Below, piece after piece: positions 1 to 4,953 of a stretch of DNA of 6,326 nucleotides. The first letter of the stretch is position 1. Every line of letters starts with the position of its first letter. The position numbers and the translations under genes were made by a program. The DNA comes from an uncultured Oscillibacter sp. (GTDB taxonomy: Bacteria; Bacillota; Clostridia; Oscillospirales; Oscillospiraceae). The stretch lies in assembly GCA_910585165.1 (NCBI GenBank), contig CAJUBX010000097.1, positions 1 to 6,326 on the forward strand. The letters run 5' to 3'. Under the pieces are notes generated by a model. That model was not told the origin of the DNA and did not search any database. It was given only the letters and a program-made list of their open reading frames with translations.

Positions 1-915
1 GGCGGCAACGCCCTGGGCAATAACCTGCCGGAGCAGATGGCGGCGGTGAAGCAGACCGCCCGGGCCATCGCCGATTTGATCGAAGACGGCAACGAGGTGG
101 TGGTGGCCCACGGCAACGGGCCCCAGGTGGGCATGATCCAAAAGGCCATGGCCGAGCTGACCCGCTCCGATCCTGAAAAGTATATCCCCTGTCCCCTGTC
201 CGTGTGCGTGGCCATGAGCCAGGGCTACATCGGCTACGACCTCCAGAACGCCCTGCGGGAGGAGCTGCTGGACCGGGGAATCGACAAGGGCGTGGCTACC
301 GTTCTCACTCAGGTGGAGGTGGATCCGAAGGACCCCGCCTTTGAAAACCCCACCAAGCCCATCGGGGCCTTCATGACGGAGGAGGAGGCCAAACGCATGG
401 TGGCCCAGCGGGGCTACGACGTGATGGAGGACGCCGGCCGGGGCTGGCGGCGGGTGGTGGCCTCCCCCAAGCCAGTGTCCGTCATTGAGCTGGACACCAT
501 CCGGGCGCTGGTGGAGAGCGAGCACGTGGTGGTGGCCTGCGGCGGAGGCGGCATCCCGGTCTTCAAGACCGAAGGGCACCACCTCAAGGGCGCGGCGGCG
601 GTCATTGACAAGGATTTCGCCAGCGAGGTGCTGGCGGAGGAGCTGAACGCCGACGTGCTGATCATCCTCACCGCCGTGGAGAAGGCGGCGGTGAACTTCG
701 GCAAGCCGGACCAGAGGTGGCTGGACCGTCTGACGGCGGAAGAGGCCCGCAGGTATATGGATGAGGGCCAGTTCGCCCCCGGGTCCATGCTGCCCAAGGT
801 CCAGGCGGCGGTGAAGTTCGCCGAGTCCCGGCCGGGCAGGACGGCTCTCATCACCCTGCTGGAGAAGGCCAAGGCCGGCATCGCCGGGGAGACCGGAACC
901 ACCATCACACTTTAA
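1..915 (+). CDS. arcC: Carbamate kinase, 5'-truncated by window edge
   Basis: Carbamate kinase catalyses reversible phosphoryl transfer between carbamoyl phosphate and ADP, giving ATP, carbamate and then ammonia and CO2. It is the last step of arginine deiminase, agmatine or purine/allantoin fermentation in the cytoplasm. The frame is open from base 1 and gives 304 visible residues. It begins with GGNALG, the N-terminal phosphate-binding motif of the amino-acid kinase fold, so only about ten residues are missing. Further family signatures, in order, are HGNGPQVG, MSQGYIGYDLQ, GWRRVVASPKP, CGGGGIPV, AVIDKDFAS and GSMLPKVQAA. The ATG at 37 is internal and is not the start, because the conserved glycine motif lies upstream of it. 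The gene ends at TAA 913-915, 13 bases before a strong terminator hairpin. No arginine deiminase or ornithine carbamoyltransferase gene is visible, so the pathway served cannot be told. The family call is very secure. Confidence 0.97.
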   Translation, partial: GGNALGNNLPEQMAAVKQTARAIADLIEDGNEVVVAHGNGPQVGMIQKAMAELTRSDPEKYIPCPLSVCVAMSQGYIGYDLQNALREELLDRGIDKGVATVLTQVEVDPKDPAFENPTKPIGAFMTEEEAKRMVAQRGYDVMEDAGRGWRRVVASPKPVSVIELDTIRALVESEHVVVACGGGGIPVFKTEGHHLKGAAAVIDKDFASEVLAEELNADVLIILTAVEKAAVNFGKPDQRWLDRLTAEEARRYMDEGQFAPGSMLPKVQAAVKFAESRPGRTALITLLEKAKAGIAGETGTTITL

Positions 916-928
916 ACAAGCGCTGGGA

Positions 929-955
929 AAAGGACCGCCCGCCGGGCGGTCCTTT
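929..955. terminator. Bidirectional terminator hairpin, left duplicate
   Basis: A GC-rich perfect hairpin with arms GGACCGCCC and GGGCGGTCC around a GCC loop, extended by an AAA/TTT pair of flanks. It lies 13 bases after the carbamate kinase stop. On the minus strand the stem is followed by TTTT, so this copy suits transcription arriving from spoVAE. On the plus strand the T-run is only TTT followed by AAAC. Bases 930-955 recur exactly at 1118-1143, on the other side of the 162-bp repeat. Confidence 0.85.
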
Positions 956-1117
956 AAACTGTCAAAAGACTGCGAAATCTCCCGCAACGGGAAGGAAGGG
1001 TGTGTGCGGGGAACCCAGGAGGGGTTCCCTGCGCCATTTAAATCCATGGGATTTCAGAACTTTTCTAAAGTTTTGAAATCCGTCACAGCTTGTCGAAAAG
1101 ACTTTTTCGACAAGCTG
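956..1117 (+). repeat. 162-bp structured terminator-inserted element, copy 1
   Basis: This sequence has a second relative at 4746-4907, also 162 bp between its flanking duplications and in the same orientation. The copies share an identical 35-bp core (998-1032 here, 4788-4822 there) and diverge more at the 5' end. Three hairpins are visible. Stem 1 pairs 1004-1015 with 1023-1034 and shows AGGAG in its loop. Stem 2 pairs 1049-1063 with 1067-1081. Stem 3 is a perfect 14-bp stem pairing 1086-1099 with 1104-1117, using CAGCTTGTCGAAAA. The element is bounded by exact 26-bp direct repeats of the terminator hairpin (930-955 and 1118-1143). It encodes no credible protein. The best reading is a small non-autonomous mobile element inserted in a terminator. 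A structured regulatory module with duplicated terminators is the alternative. The strand given is arbitrary. Confidence 0.8.
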
Positions 1118-1144
1118 AAGGACCGCCCGCCGGGCGGTCCTTTT
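1118..1144. terminator. Bidirectional terminator hairpin, right duplicate
   Basis: The second exact copy of the GGACCGCCC/GGGCGGTCC hairpin, followed on the plus strand by TTTTG. This copy therefore has the better T-run for plus-strand transcription coming from carbamate kinase. It lies 12 bases beyond the stop codon of spoVAE, which reads in from the right. On the minus strand the stem is followed only by TTC. The A-run side sits with the left copy and the T-run side with this one, as expected if a single bidirectional terminator had been duplicated by an insertion. Confidence 0.85.
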
Positions 1145-1156
1145 GTTTCTGGACAT

Positions 1157-1513
1157 TTACCGTTTGGAGCTGGGCTTGAACACCGCCGCCATGACCGCCG
1201 CGAAAAACACCGCCGCCGCCACGCCCCCTGCCGCCGCCGTCAGTCCCCCGGTCAGGACCCCCAGCCAGCCGTCCATATCCACCGCCCGGCGGACCCCCTT
1301 GGCCAGCAGGTGGCCAAAGCCGGTCAGGGGCACCGCCGCCCCCGCGCCGCCCCACTGGGCCAGGGGCTCGTACAGCCCCACGGCGCTGAGGATCACCCCC
1401 GCCACCACATAGCCCGTCAGAATCCGGGCCGGCGTCAGCTGGGTCTTGTCGATGAGAATCTGTCCGATGGCGCAGAGAACGCCGCCGCACAAAAACGCGT
1501 TCAGGTATTCCAT
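1157..1513 (-). CDS. spoVAE: Stage V sporulation protein AE (SpoVAEb type)
   Basis: A 118-aa hydrophobic protein of the SpoVAC/SpoVAEb membrane family. It is part of the SpoVA complex that moves dipicolinic acid into the forespore during sporulation and out during germination. Recognisable features are the N-terminal MEYLNAFLCGG..GQILIDKT, then LTPARILTGYVVAGVILSA, GLYEPLAQWGGAGAAVPLTG, LAKGV, LTGGLTAAAGGVAAAVFFA, and a basic tail KPSSKR. Three to four membrane segments are evident, and the length matches the family. The frame stays open upstream to 1687, but the start at 1511-1513 is chosen because translation from it opens with the family's N-terminus and AAGGGAGG lies 7 bases upstream. The upstream 58 codons are polar and low-complexity. 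It is unusual that spoVAD is not adjacent: it lies on the opposite strand from 5815. The gene is convergent with carbamate kinase and ends in a shared terminator region. Confidence 0.93.
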   Translation of the reverse strand: MEYLNAFLCGGVLCAIGQILIDKTQLTPARILTGYVVAGVILSAVGLYEPLAQWGGAGAAVPLTGFGHLLAKGVRRAVDMDGWLGVLTGGLTAAAGGVAAAVFFAAVMAAVFKPSSKR

Positions 1514-1535
1514 TTGCAAGCCTCCCTTTTCCGGG

Positions 1536-1565
1536 TAGCCTTTCCCGGCGGAGGGAAATTTATGC
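1536..1565 (-). promoter_or_regulatory. Possible sigma-G promoter for spoVAE
   Basis: Reading the minus strand, GCATA (1561-1565) matches the sigma-G −35 consensus GHATR. After 18 bases comes AAGGCTA (1536-1542), which matches only four of the seven positions of the −10 consensus CATWHTA. It sits just upstream of the spoVAE ribosome binding site. The −35 half is the same GCATAAA seen upstream of spoVAD. The weak −10 keeps this tentative. Confidence 0.35.
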
Positions 1566-1575
1566 GGCCCGCCCG

Positions 1576-1623
1576 GCGAAGCGGCAAAAGGTTCCGGTAT
1601 TCGCGGCGTTCCGGCCGCTTCGC
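1576..1623. repeat. 10-bp inverted repeat in spoVAE / small-ORF spacer
   Basis: Perfect arms GCGAAGCGGC (1576-1585) and GCCGCTTCGC (1614-1623) are separated by 28 bases. The spacer holds a further GC-rich self-complementary stretch beginning and ending in CCGG. It lies in the 251-base divergent spacer between spoVAE and the small ORF. It could be a two-arm operator or a hairpin in the upstream region of either gene. No T-run follows, so it is not an obvious terminator. No confident vegetative promoter for the small ORF was found in this spacer. Confidence 0.5.
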
Positions 1624-1764
1624 GCCTTTTTCCCGCCGGGCTTTCGTTCTTTTTCATTTTTCCGGGAGCCTCGACAAATTCAGACAACTTATTTCCCGAA
1701 TCTTGTGTATCATATCCATAGCGCCCAGCTACATTTTGTGTTTTATCAGAAAGGAAGATCTGAC

Positions 1765-1923
1765 ATGGCCGCGATTTCCAAAGAATACCTTCTGCTGTTC
1801 AACGCCGTCACCGACACGGAGCGGGCCCTCTCCCAGCTTCGGGAGGCCCTTCTGGAGGCCCAGCGCCAGGCGGAGGAGCTGTTCCTGGAAGAGGAGGAGG
1901 ACAGTCCGGCGCAGGCGCCCTGA
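1765..1923 (+). CDS. Small acidic helical protein, 52 aa, unknown function
   Basis: The predicted protein begins MAAISKEYLLLFNAVTDTE and continues with RALSQLREALLEAQRQAEEL, then a run of glutamates and a short Ala/Pro tail. Leucines at helical spacing followed by E/Q/R-rich residues suggest one amphipathic helix, or a short coiled coil with an acidic end. There is no signal peptide, membrane segment or cysteine. The ATG at 1765 is preferred over the ATG at 1705 because AGGAAG lies 7 bases before it and the upstream codons look like untranslated AT-richer DNA. It is monocistronic: a separate promoter follows its stop. I do not recognise a named family. The helical pattern and good ribosome site make it likely to be real. 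Confidence 0.65.
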   Translation: MAAISKEYLLLFNAVTDTERALSQLREALLEAQRQAEELFLEEEEDSPAQAP

Positions 1924-1927
1924 CCGG

Positions 1928-1948
1928 CCCCGCGCCCCGCGCCCCGCG
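1928..1948 (+). repeat. Three perfect tandem CCCCGCG heptamers
   Basis: CCCCGCG occurs three times without a gap (1928-1934, 1935-1941, 1942-1948) just after the small ORF stop and just upstream of the −35 of the glycosyltransferase promoter. It is a short simple repeat that could vary in copy number by slippage. No function is evident. Confidence 0.7.
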
Positions 1949-1957
1949 GAAAAACCG

Positions 1958-1986
1958 TTGACCTTCCGGCGGAAATAGGGTACAAT
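1958..1986 (+). promoter_or_regulatory. Sigma-A promoter for the glycan operon
   Basis: TTGACC (1958-1963) and TACAAT (1981-1986) are separated by exactly 17 bases. This differs from the vegetative consensus TTGACA/TATAAT at one position in each hexamer. Transcription should begin near 1993, leaving a leader of about 140 nt before the glycosyltransferase start at 2133. It lies outside the upstream small ORF, so the glycan genes have their own transcription unit. Confidence 0.8.
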
Positions 1987-1992
1987 GGCGTT

Positions 1993-2132
1993 ATATCCCG
2001 GCAGCCGCCGCTGTAGTCAGCGAACCGGAACGGCGCACAGCCGCCGTTCAACGGCTATATGGCAGGGGGACCCTCCCGCAGAGGGCCTCCTTCCTTTTCA
2101 GGCTGGGGCCGCCGGACCTATGGAGGCCGACT
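1993..2132 (+). promoter_or_regulatory. Structured 5' leader with ribosome-site sequestration option
   Basis: Two early hairpins are clear: CGCTG/CAGCG (2009-2013 with 2018-2022) and an 8-bp stem GAACGGCG/CGCCGTTC (2028-2035 with 2042-2049). Further on, CCCTC (2071-2075) can pair with GAGGG (2081-2085). Overlapping that, GGCCTCC (2084-2090) is an exact complement of GGAGGCC (2122-2128), which contains the ribosome binding site of the glycosyltransferase. The last two pairings share bases 2084-2085 and exclude each other, the layout of a translational switch. I do not recognise a named riboswitch class. The complementarity is seen; the switching is inferred. Confidence 0.45.
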
Positions 2133-3149
2133 ATGCCAAAAATCTCTGTCATCGTCCCCGTCTACCGGGCGGAGAAGTTTCTGCACCGCTGCTTTGACAG
2201 CGTGGTCCGGCAGACCTTTTCCGACTGGGAGCTGATTTTGGTGGACGACGCGTCCCCCGACGGCTCCCCCGCCCTGTGCGACCAGTTTGCCGCCAGGGAC
2301 AGCCGGGTCCGGGTGTTTCACCGGAAGAAGAACCAGGGCGTCAGCGAGGCCCGGAACCTGGGGCTCAACGAGGCGAAGGGGGAGTATATCGCCTTTTTGG
2401 ACTCCGACGACTGCTATGAGCCCCGCGCCCTGGAGACGCTGTGGAACCTGCGGGAGCAGTCCGGCGCGGACGCCGCCGCCTGCGGCATCACCTATGTCTT
2501 TCCCGACGGAACGGCCAGCCCCCAGAGCCAGCTTCCCGCCGGGGTCTTTGGGCCGGAGGAGATCCGGGAAAAGCTGGTGAACCCCCTGGTGGGAGACCGG
2601 CTGGCCCAGCCGGTGTTTAACGGCTTTTGCTTTTGCTACCTCTATTCGGCGGAGCTCATCCGCAAGGCCCGCATCGCCTTTGACGGGCCCTATCTGGAGG
2701 ACGAGCTGTTCATCCTGGAGTATTTCTGCAACGCCCGCTCCCTGGCGGTGACGGACCAGCCCCTTTACCGCTATTTCCTCCAGGAAGAATCCGTCACCCA
2801 CCGCTACATGAAAAATTTTCCCCAGGTATTTGCCCGCTTTATGAAGCGGAAGGAGGCCCTGGTGGCCAGATACGGCCTGGAGTCCGCCCGGCCCCGGTGG
2901 CGGGAGAGCACCAACTGGGCGGGACTTCTGATTGCCGTGGGTAACGAGTACGCCCGGGACAACCCCAAGACCATCCGCCAGCGGCAGAAGGCCGTGAAGG
3001 AATTCTGCCGCCGCCCGGAGATGGAAAAGGCTGTCCGGGAGCTGGCCCCTGCGGGCCTCAGCCCCAACAAGCAGATGGTCGCCAACCTGGTGCGGGGGAA
3101 GCATTTCTTCATACTGACCCAGCTTTACCGGCTGAAGAACCGTATTTAA
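2133..3149 (+). CDS. Family 2 glycosyltransferase
   Basis: A 338-aa cytoplasmic GT-A-fold enzyme that transfers a sugar from a nucleotide-sugar donor to a growing surface glycan. The N-terminus shows the GT2 start KISVIVPVYRAEKFLHRCFD, then QTFSDWELILVDDASPDGS (acidic nucleotide-binding loop, about residues 28-45) and KNQGVSEARNLGL (66-78). FLDSDD at 88-93 is the metal-binding DxD. An ED pair at 189-190 is the expected site of the catalytic base. The C-terminal 150 residues are helical and basic, as in cell-wall and exopolysaccharide GT2 enzymes such as EpsJ-like proteins. There are no membrane segments. The start ATG has GGAGG 6 bases upstream. The stop is only 10 bases before the ligase-type gene, so the two are almost certainly co-transcribed. 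Donor and acceptor cannot be told. Confidence 0.93.
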   Translation: MPKISVIVPVYRAEKFLHRCFDSVVRQTFSDWELILVDDASPDGSPALCDQFAARDSRVRVFHRKKNQGVSEARNLGLNEAKGEYIAFLDSDDCYEPRALETLWNLREQSGADAAACGITYVFPDGTASPQSQLPAGVFGPEEIREKLVNPLVGDRLAQPVFNGFCFCYLYSAELIRKARIAFDGPYLEDELFILEYFCNARSLAVTDQPLYRYFLQEESVTHRYMKNFPQVFARFMKRKEALVARYGLESARPRWRESTNWAGLLIAVGNEYARDNPKTIRQRQKAVKEFCRRPEMEKAVRELAPAGLSPNKQMVANLVRGKHFFILTQLYRLKNRI

Positions 3150-3159
3150 GAGGGACGCC

Positions 3160-4686
3160 ATGACTCTTTTTAAGGAAAGCTGCCTCTGCCGCCTGCTGTT
3201 TCTTCTCCTGGCGGCCTATGAGGACAGCGGAATTCACCGCCTGGCTGTCCGGGCAGGGGACTGGTGCGTCTGCCGGATTCGCGAAAGCGTTGCCCTCCGC
3301 TTTCTGCGCCGGGAGGGGGCCGCGGCCCGCTCCTGGCCGGACAGCCTGGCGTGCGGGCTCCTGTCCCGGCTGGTAAACCTCCCCGGGCGGCTTTTGCGGA
3401 AAGCGTACCTGCTTCTGGAGGGGACCTTTGAGGAGAGCTTCTTTGCCCGGCTGGCCTTCCGCCTGGGAGACGAGACCGCTGCGGCGGAGGGGTGGGCGGT
3501 CCTGCTTTTGTGGATCATCCCCTATGAGTACTGGAACAACGCCTATACCCTCATGGCGTTCCTGGCCCTTCTGCTGTTGCTCCATGCCGGGATCATGGGC
3601 CGGGGGGACCGCCGCCTGGACGTGGAAACCATTGGCTTTTTCCCCGCGCTGTTCTTTGGAGCGGTGGTGCTGAGCGTGGTCTTCTCCCTGACCCGGGAGG
3701 CCTCGGTCCGCTTCCTCGTCTACCACATCTCCGCCGCCCTGTGCGTCCTGGTGACGGTCAGCGCCCTGCGCTCGGCGGAGGAGCTGAAGCGCCTGGCGGC
3801 GGGGGCCTCCGGCTGCGTGGCCGTCTCCTCGCTGTACGCGGTCTTCCAGCGGGCCTCCGGCCTGGAGGTCAACAAGTCCTACGTGGACCTGCGGCTGAAC
3901 GAGGGCATGCCCAGCCGGGTCATGTCCTTCTTCGACAATCCCAACGCCTTTGCCCAGGTGCTGATGCTTCTGCTTCCCCTGACGCTGGCTCTGGTGCTGT
4001 GCTCCAAGCGCCGGATTTCCAGGCTGGCCGCCCTGGCGGCCCTTGTCCTGGGGGCCGCCGCCCTGGGCATGACCTACAGCCGCGCCGCCTGGATCGGCAT
4101 TGCCTGCGCCATGGTGGTGCTGGTCTTTCTCTGGAAGCCCAAGCTGCTTCCGGGCTTTCTCATCCTGTGCGTGCTGGCGGCGCCCCTGCTGCCCTCCAGC
4201 ATCTGGAACCGGATTTTGACCATTTTCAACCCCGCCGACACCTCCACCAGCAGCCGCCTTCCCCTGTTCAAGGCGGGGTTGGAGGTCGTCGCCCGCCGTC
4301 CCGTCTCCGGCGTGGGCTTGGGCACCGCCGCCGTGCAGCGGTACGTGAAGCTTTTGAACCTGTACCGCGCCCGCTCCCCCTTTGTCCACACCCACAGCAC
4401 CTACCTCCAGATCTGGGTGGAAATGGGCGCCCTTGGCATCGTGGGCTTTGTGGGCTCCATCCTCTGGGGCGCCAAGCGGGCGGCCCGGGCCGCCGGGCGC
4501 TGCCCCGGAGGAGCGGCCCGGACCATCACCTGCGCCGCCTGCGCCTCCCTCTGCGGGGCCCTGGTCTGCGGCCTGGCGGATTACCTCTGGAATTACCCCA
4601 GGGTGATGTGCGTCTTCTGGTTCGTCTTTGCCGTGGCCCTGGGCGGGGCGAAGCTCTGCGGGGAAGGCGGCCGTCCGCCTGTTTGA
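3160..4686 (+). CDS. O-antigen ligase/polymerase (Wzy/WaaL-like) membrane protein
   Basis: A 508-aa polytopic membrane protein of the O-antigen ligase superfamily. Members join or polymerise lipid-linked glycans outside the membrane. Hydrophobic helices begin at about residue 111 and continue to the end, interrupted by the large extracytoplasmic loop at about 345-420 that the family uses for catalysis. Family signatures are FFDNPNAFAQ (257-266), MTYSRAAWIG (304-313), RPVSGVGLGT (380-389) and HTHSTYLQIWVEMGALG (410-426). Residues 1-110 form a mostly basic, non-transmembrane extension preceding the canonical fold. GAGGG 5 bases upstream supports the ATG at 3160. Placed directly behind a GT2 gene, it probably completes assembly of an envelope polysaccharide or teichuronic-like glycan. 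Polymerase versus ligase cannot be decided from sequence. It terminates at a hairpin 27 bases after the stop. Confidence 0.9.
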   Translation: MTLFKESCLCRLLFLLLAAYEDSGIHRLAVRAGDWCVCRIRESVALRFLRREGAAARSWPDSLACGLLSRLVNLPGRLLRKAYLLLEGTFEESFFARLAFRLGDETAAAEGWAVLLLWIIPYEYWNNAYTLMAFLALLLLLHAGIMGRGDRRLDVETIGFFPALFFGAVVLSVVFSLTREASVRFLVYHISAALCVLVTVSALRSAEELKRLAAGASGCVAVSSLYAVFQRASGLEVNKSYVDLRLNEGMPSRVMSFFDNPNAFAQVLMLLLPLTLALVLCSKRRISRLAALAALVLGAAALGMTYSRAAWIGIACAMVVLVFLWKPKLLPGFLILCVLAAPLLPSSIWNRILTIFNPADTSTSSRLPLFKAGLEVVARRPVSGVGLGTAAVQRYVKLLNLYRARSPFVHTHSTYLQIWVEMGALGIVGFVGSILWGAKRAARAAGRCPGGAARTITCAACASLCGALVCGLADYLWNYPRVMCVFWFVFAVALGGAKLCGEGGRPPV

Positions 4687-4713
4687 GGAAATAAGCAAAC
4701 ATGAGGAAATACG

Positions 4714-4746
4714 GACAGCCCCGGCGGAACTTCCGCCGGGGCTGTC
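4714..4746. terminator. Bidirectional terminator hairpin, left duplicate (site 2)
   Basis: A perfect palindrome with 16-base arms centred on C4730, core AGCCCCGGCGG / CCGCCGGGGCT, starting 27 bases after the ligase-type gene. The plus strand continues GTCAGG, without a T-run. Bases 4717-4745 (29 bp) recur exactly at 4908-4936 on the far side of the second 162-bp repeat. The hairpin sequence is unrelated to the one at the first site. Confidence 0.8.
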
Positions 4747-4907
4747 AGGCTGTTAAAAAACCGAAAGACCGGTTTGACAGGAAGGAGGGGTGTGTGCGGG
4801 GAACCCAGGAGGGGTTCCCTGCACCATTGGAATCAAACGTATTTCAGAACTTTTTTAAAGTTCTGAAATGCTTGCTCAGCATGTCGAAAAAGCTTTTCGA
4901 CATGCTG
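4746..4907 (+). repeat. 162-bp structured terminator-inserted element, copy 2
   Basis: Relative of 956-1117, in the same orientation and of the same length between its flanking duplications. It has the same three hairpins: stem 1 (4794-4805 with 4813-4824), stem 2 (4839-4853 with 4857-4871) and stem 3 (4877-4890 with 4894-4907, extendable to 17 bp into the flanking repeat). Stems vary in a pairing-preserving way. T-A in stem 3 of copy 1 (1090/1113) is A-T here (4881/4903). A G-C in stem 2 (1050/1080) is U·G here (4840/4870). A U·G in stem 1 (1005/1033) is U-A here (4795/4823). An extra 5' hairpin (CTGTT 4750-4754 with GACAG 4776-4780, AAACCG with CGGTTT inside) is not kept in copy 1. No credible protein is encoded. 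Exact 29-bp direct repeats of the terminator flank it. Confidence 0.8.
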
Positions 4908-4939
4908 AGCCCCGGCGGAACTTCCGCCGGGGCTGTTTT
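4908..4939. terminator. Bidirectional terminator hairpin, right duplicate (site 2)
   Basis: An exact copy of the AGCCCCGGCGG / CCGCCGGGGCT hairpin, followed by TTTTC on the plus strand. It therefore carries the T-run needed to stop transcription from the glycan operon after it reads through the repeat. It lies 14 bases from the stop of the AIM24-family gene reading in from the right, and also serves as that gene's first hairpin. Confidence 0.85.
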
Positions 4940-4953
4940 CTGCGCAGGGTGTT

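Noticed and set aside
414..908. 164-aa minus-strand frame inside carbamate kinase
   Set aside because: It is antisense to a strongly conserved enzyme, Ser/Ala/Thr-rich, and has no motif or ribosome site.
956..1117. Group IIC intron or IS200/IS605 decayed end
   Set aside because: Both target hairpins or single strands, but neither makes a 26-29 bp target duplication. No intron domain V/VI, reverse transcriptase or transposase remnant is visible in 162 bp.
1679..1713. Promoter for the small ORF ending in TATCAT (1708-1713)
   Set aside because: No acceptable −35 at 16-18 bases upstream for sigma-A, and matches to sigma-E or sigma-G are poor.
1928..1955. Terminator for the small ORF
   Set aside because: The CCCCGCG tandem repeat followed by an A-run gives no hairpin with a T-run. 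It was recorded as a simple repeat instead.
1004..1978. 324-aa plus-strand frame running through repeat copy 1 and opposite spoVAE
   Set aside because: Its first residues come from the structured repeat and the rest is antisense to spoVAE, Arg/Pro-rich and without motifs.
2118..3161. 347-aa open frame on the minus strand opposite the GT2 gene
   Set aside because: It mirrors a well-supported glycosyltransferase. Its composition is typical of an antisense GC-rich frame, with no recognisable motif.
3109..4698. 529-aa open frame on the minus strand opposite the ligase-like gene
   Set aside because: It is low-complexity Gly/Gln/His/Ala-rich, antisense to a clearly recognised membrane protein, and has no family signature. 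Long antisense frames are expected in GC-rich genes.
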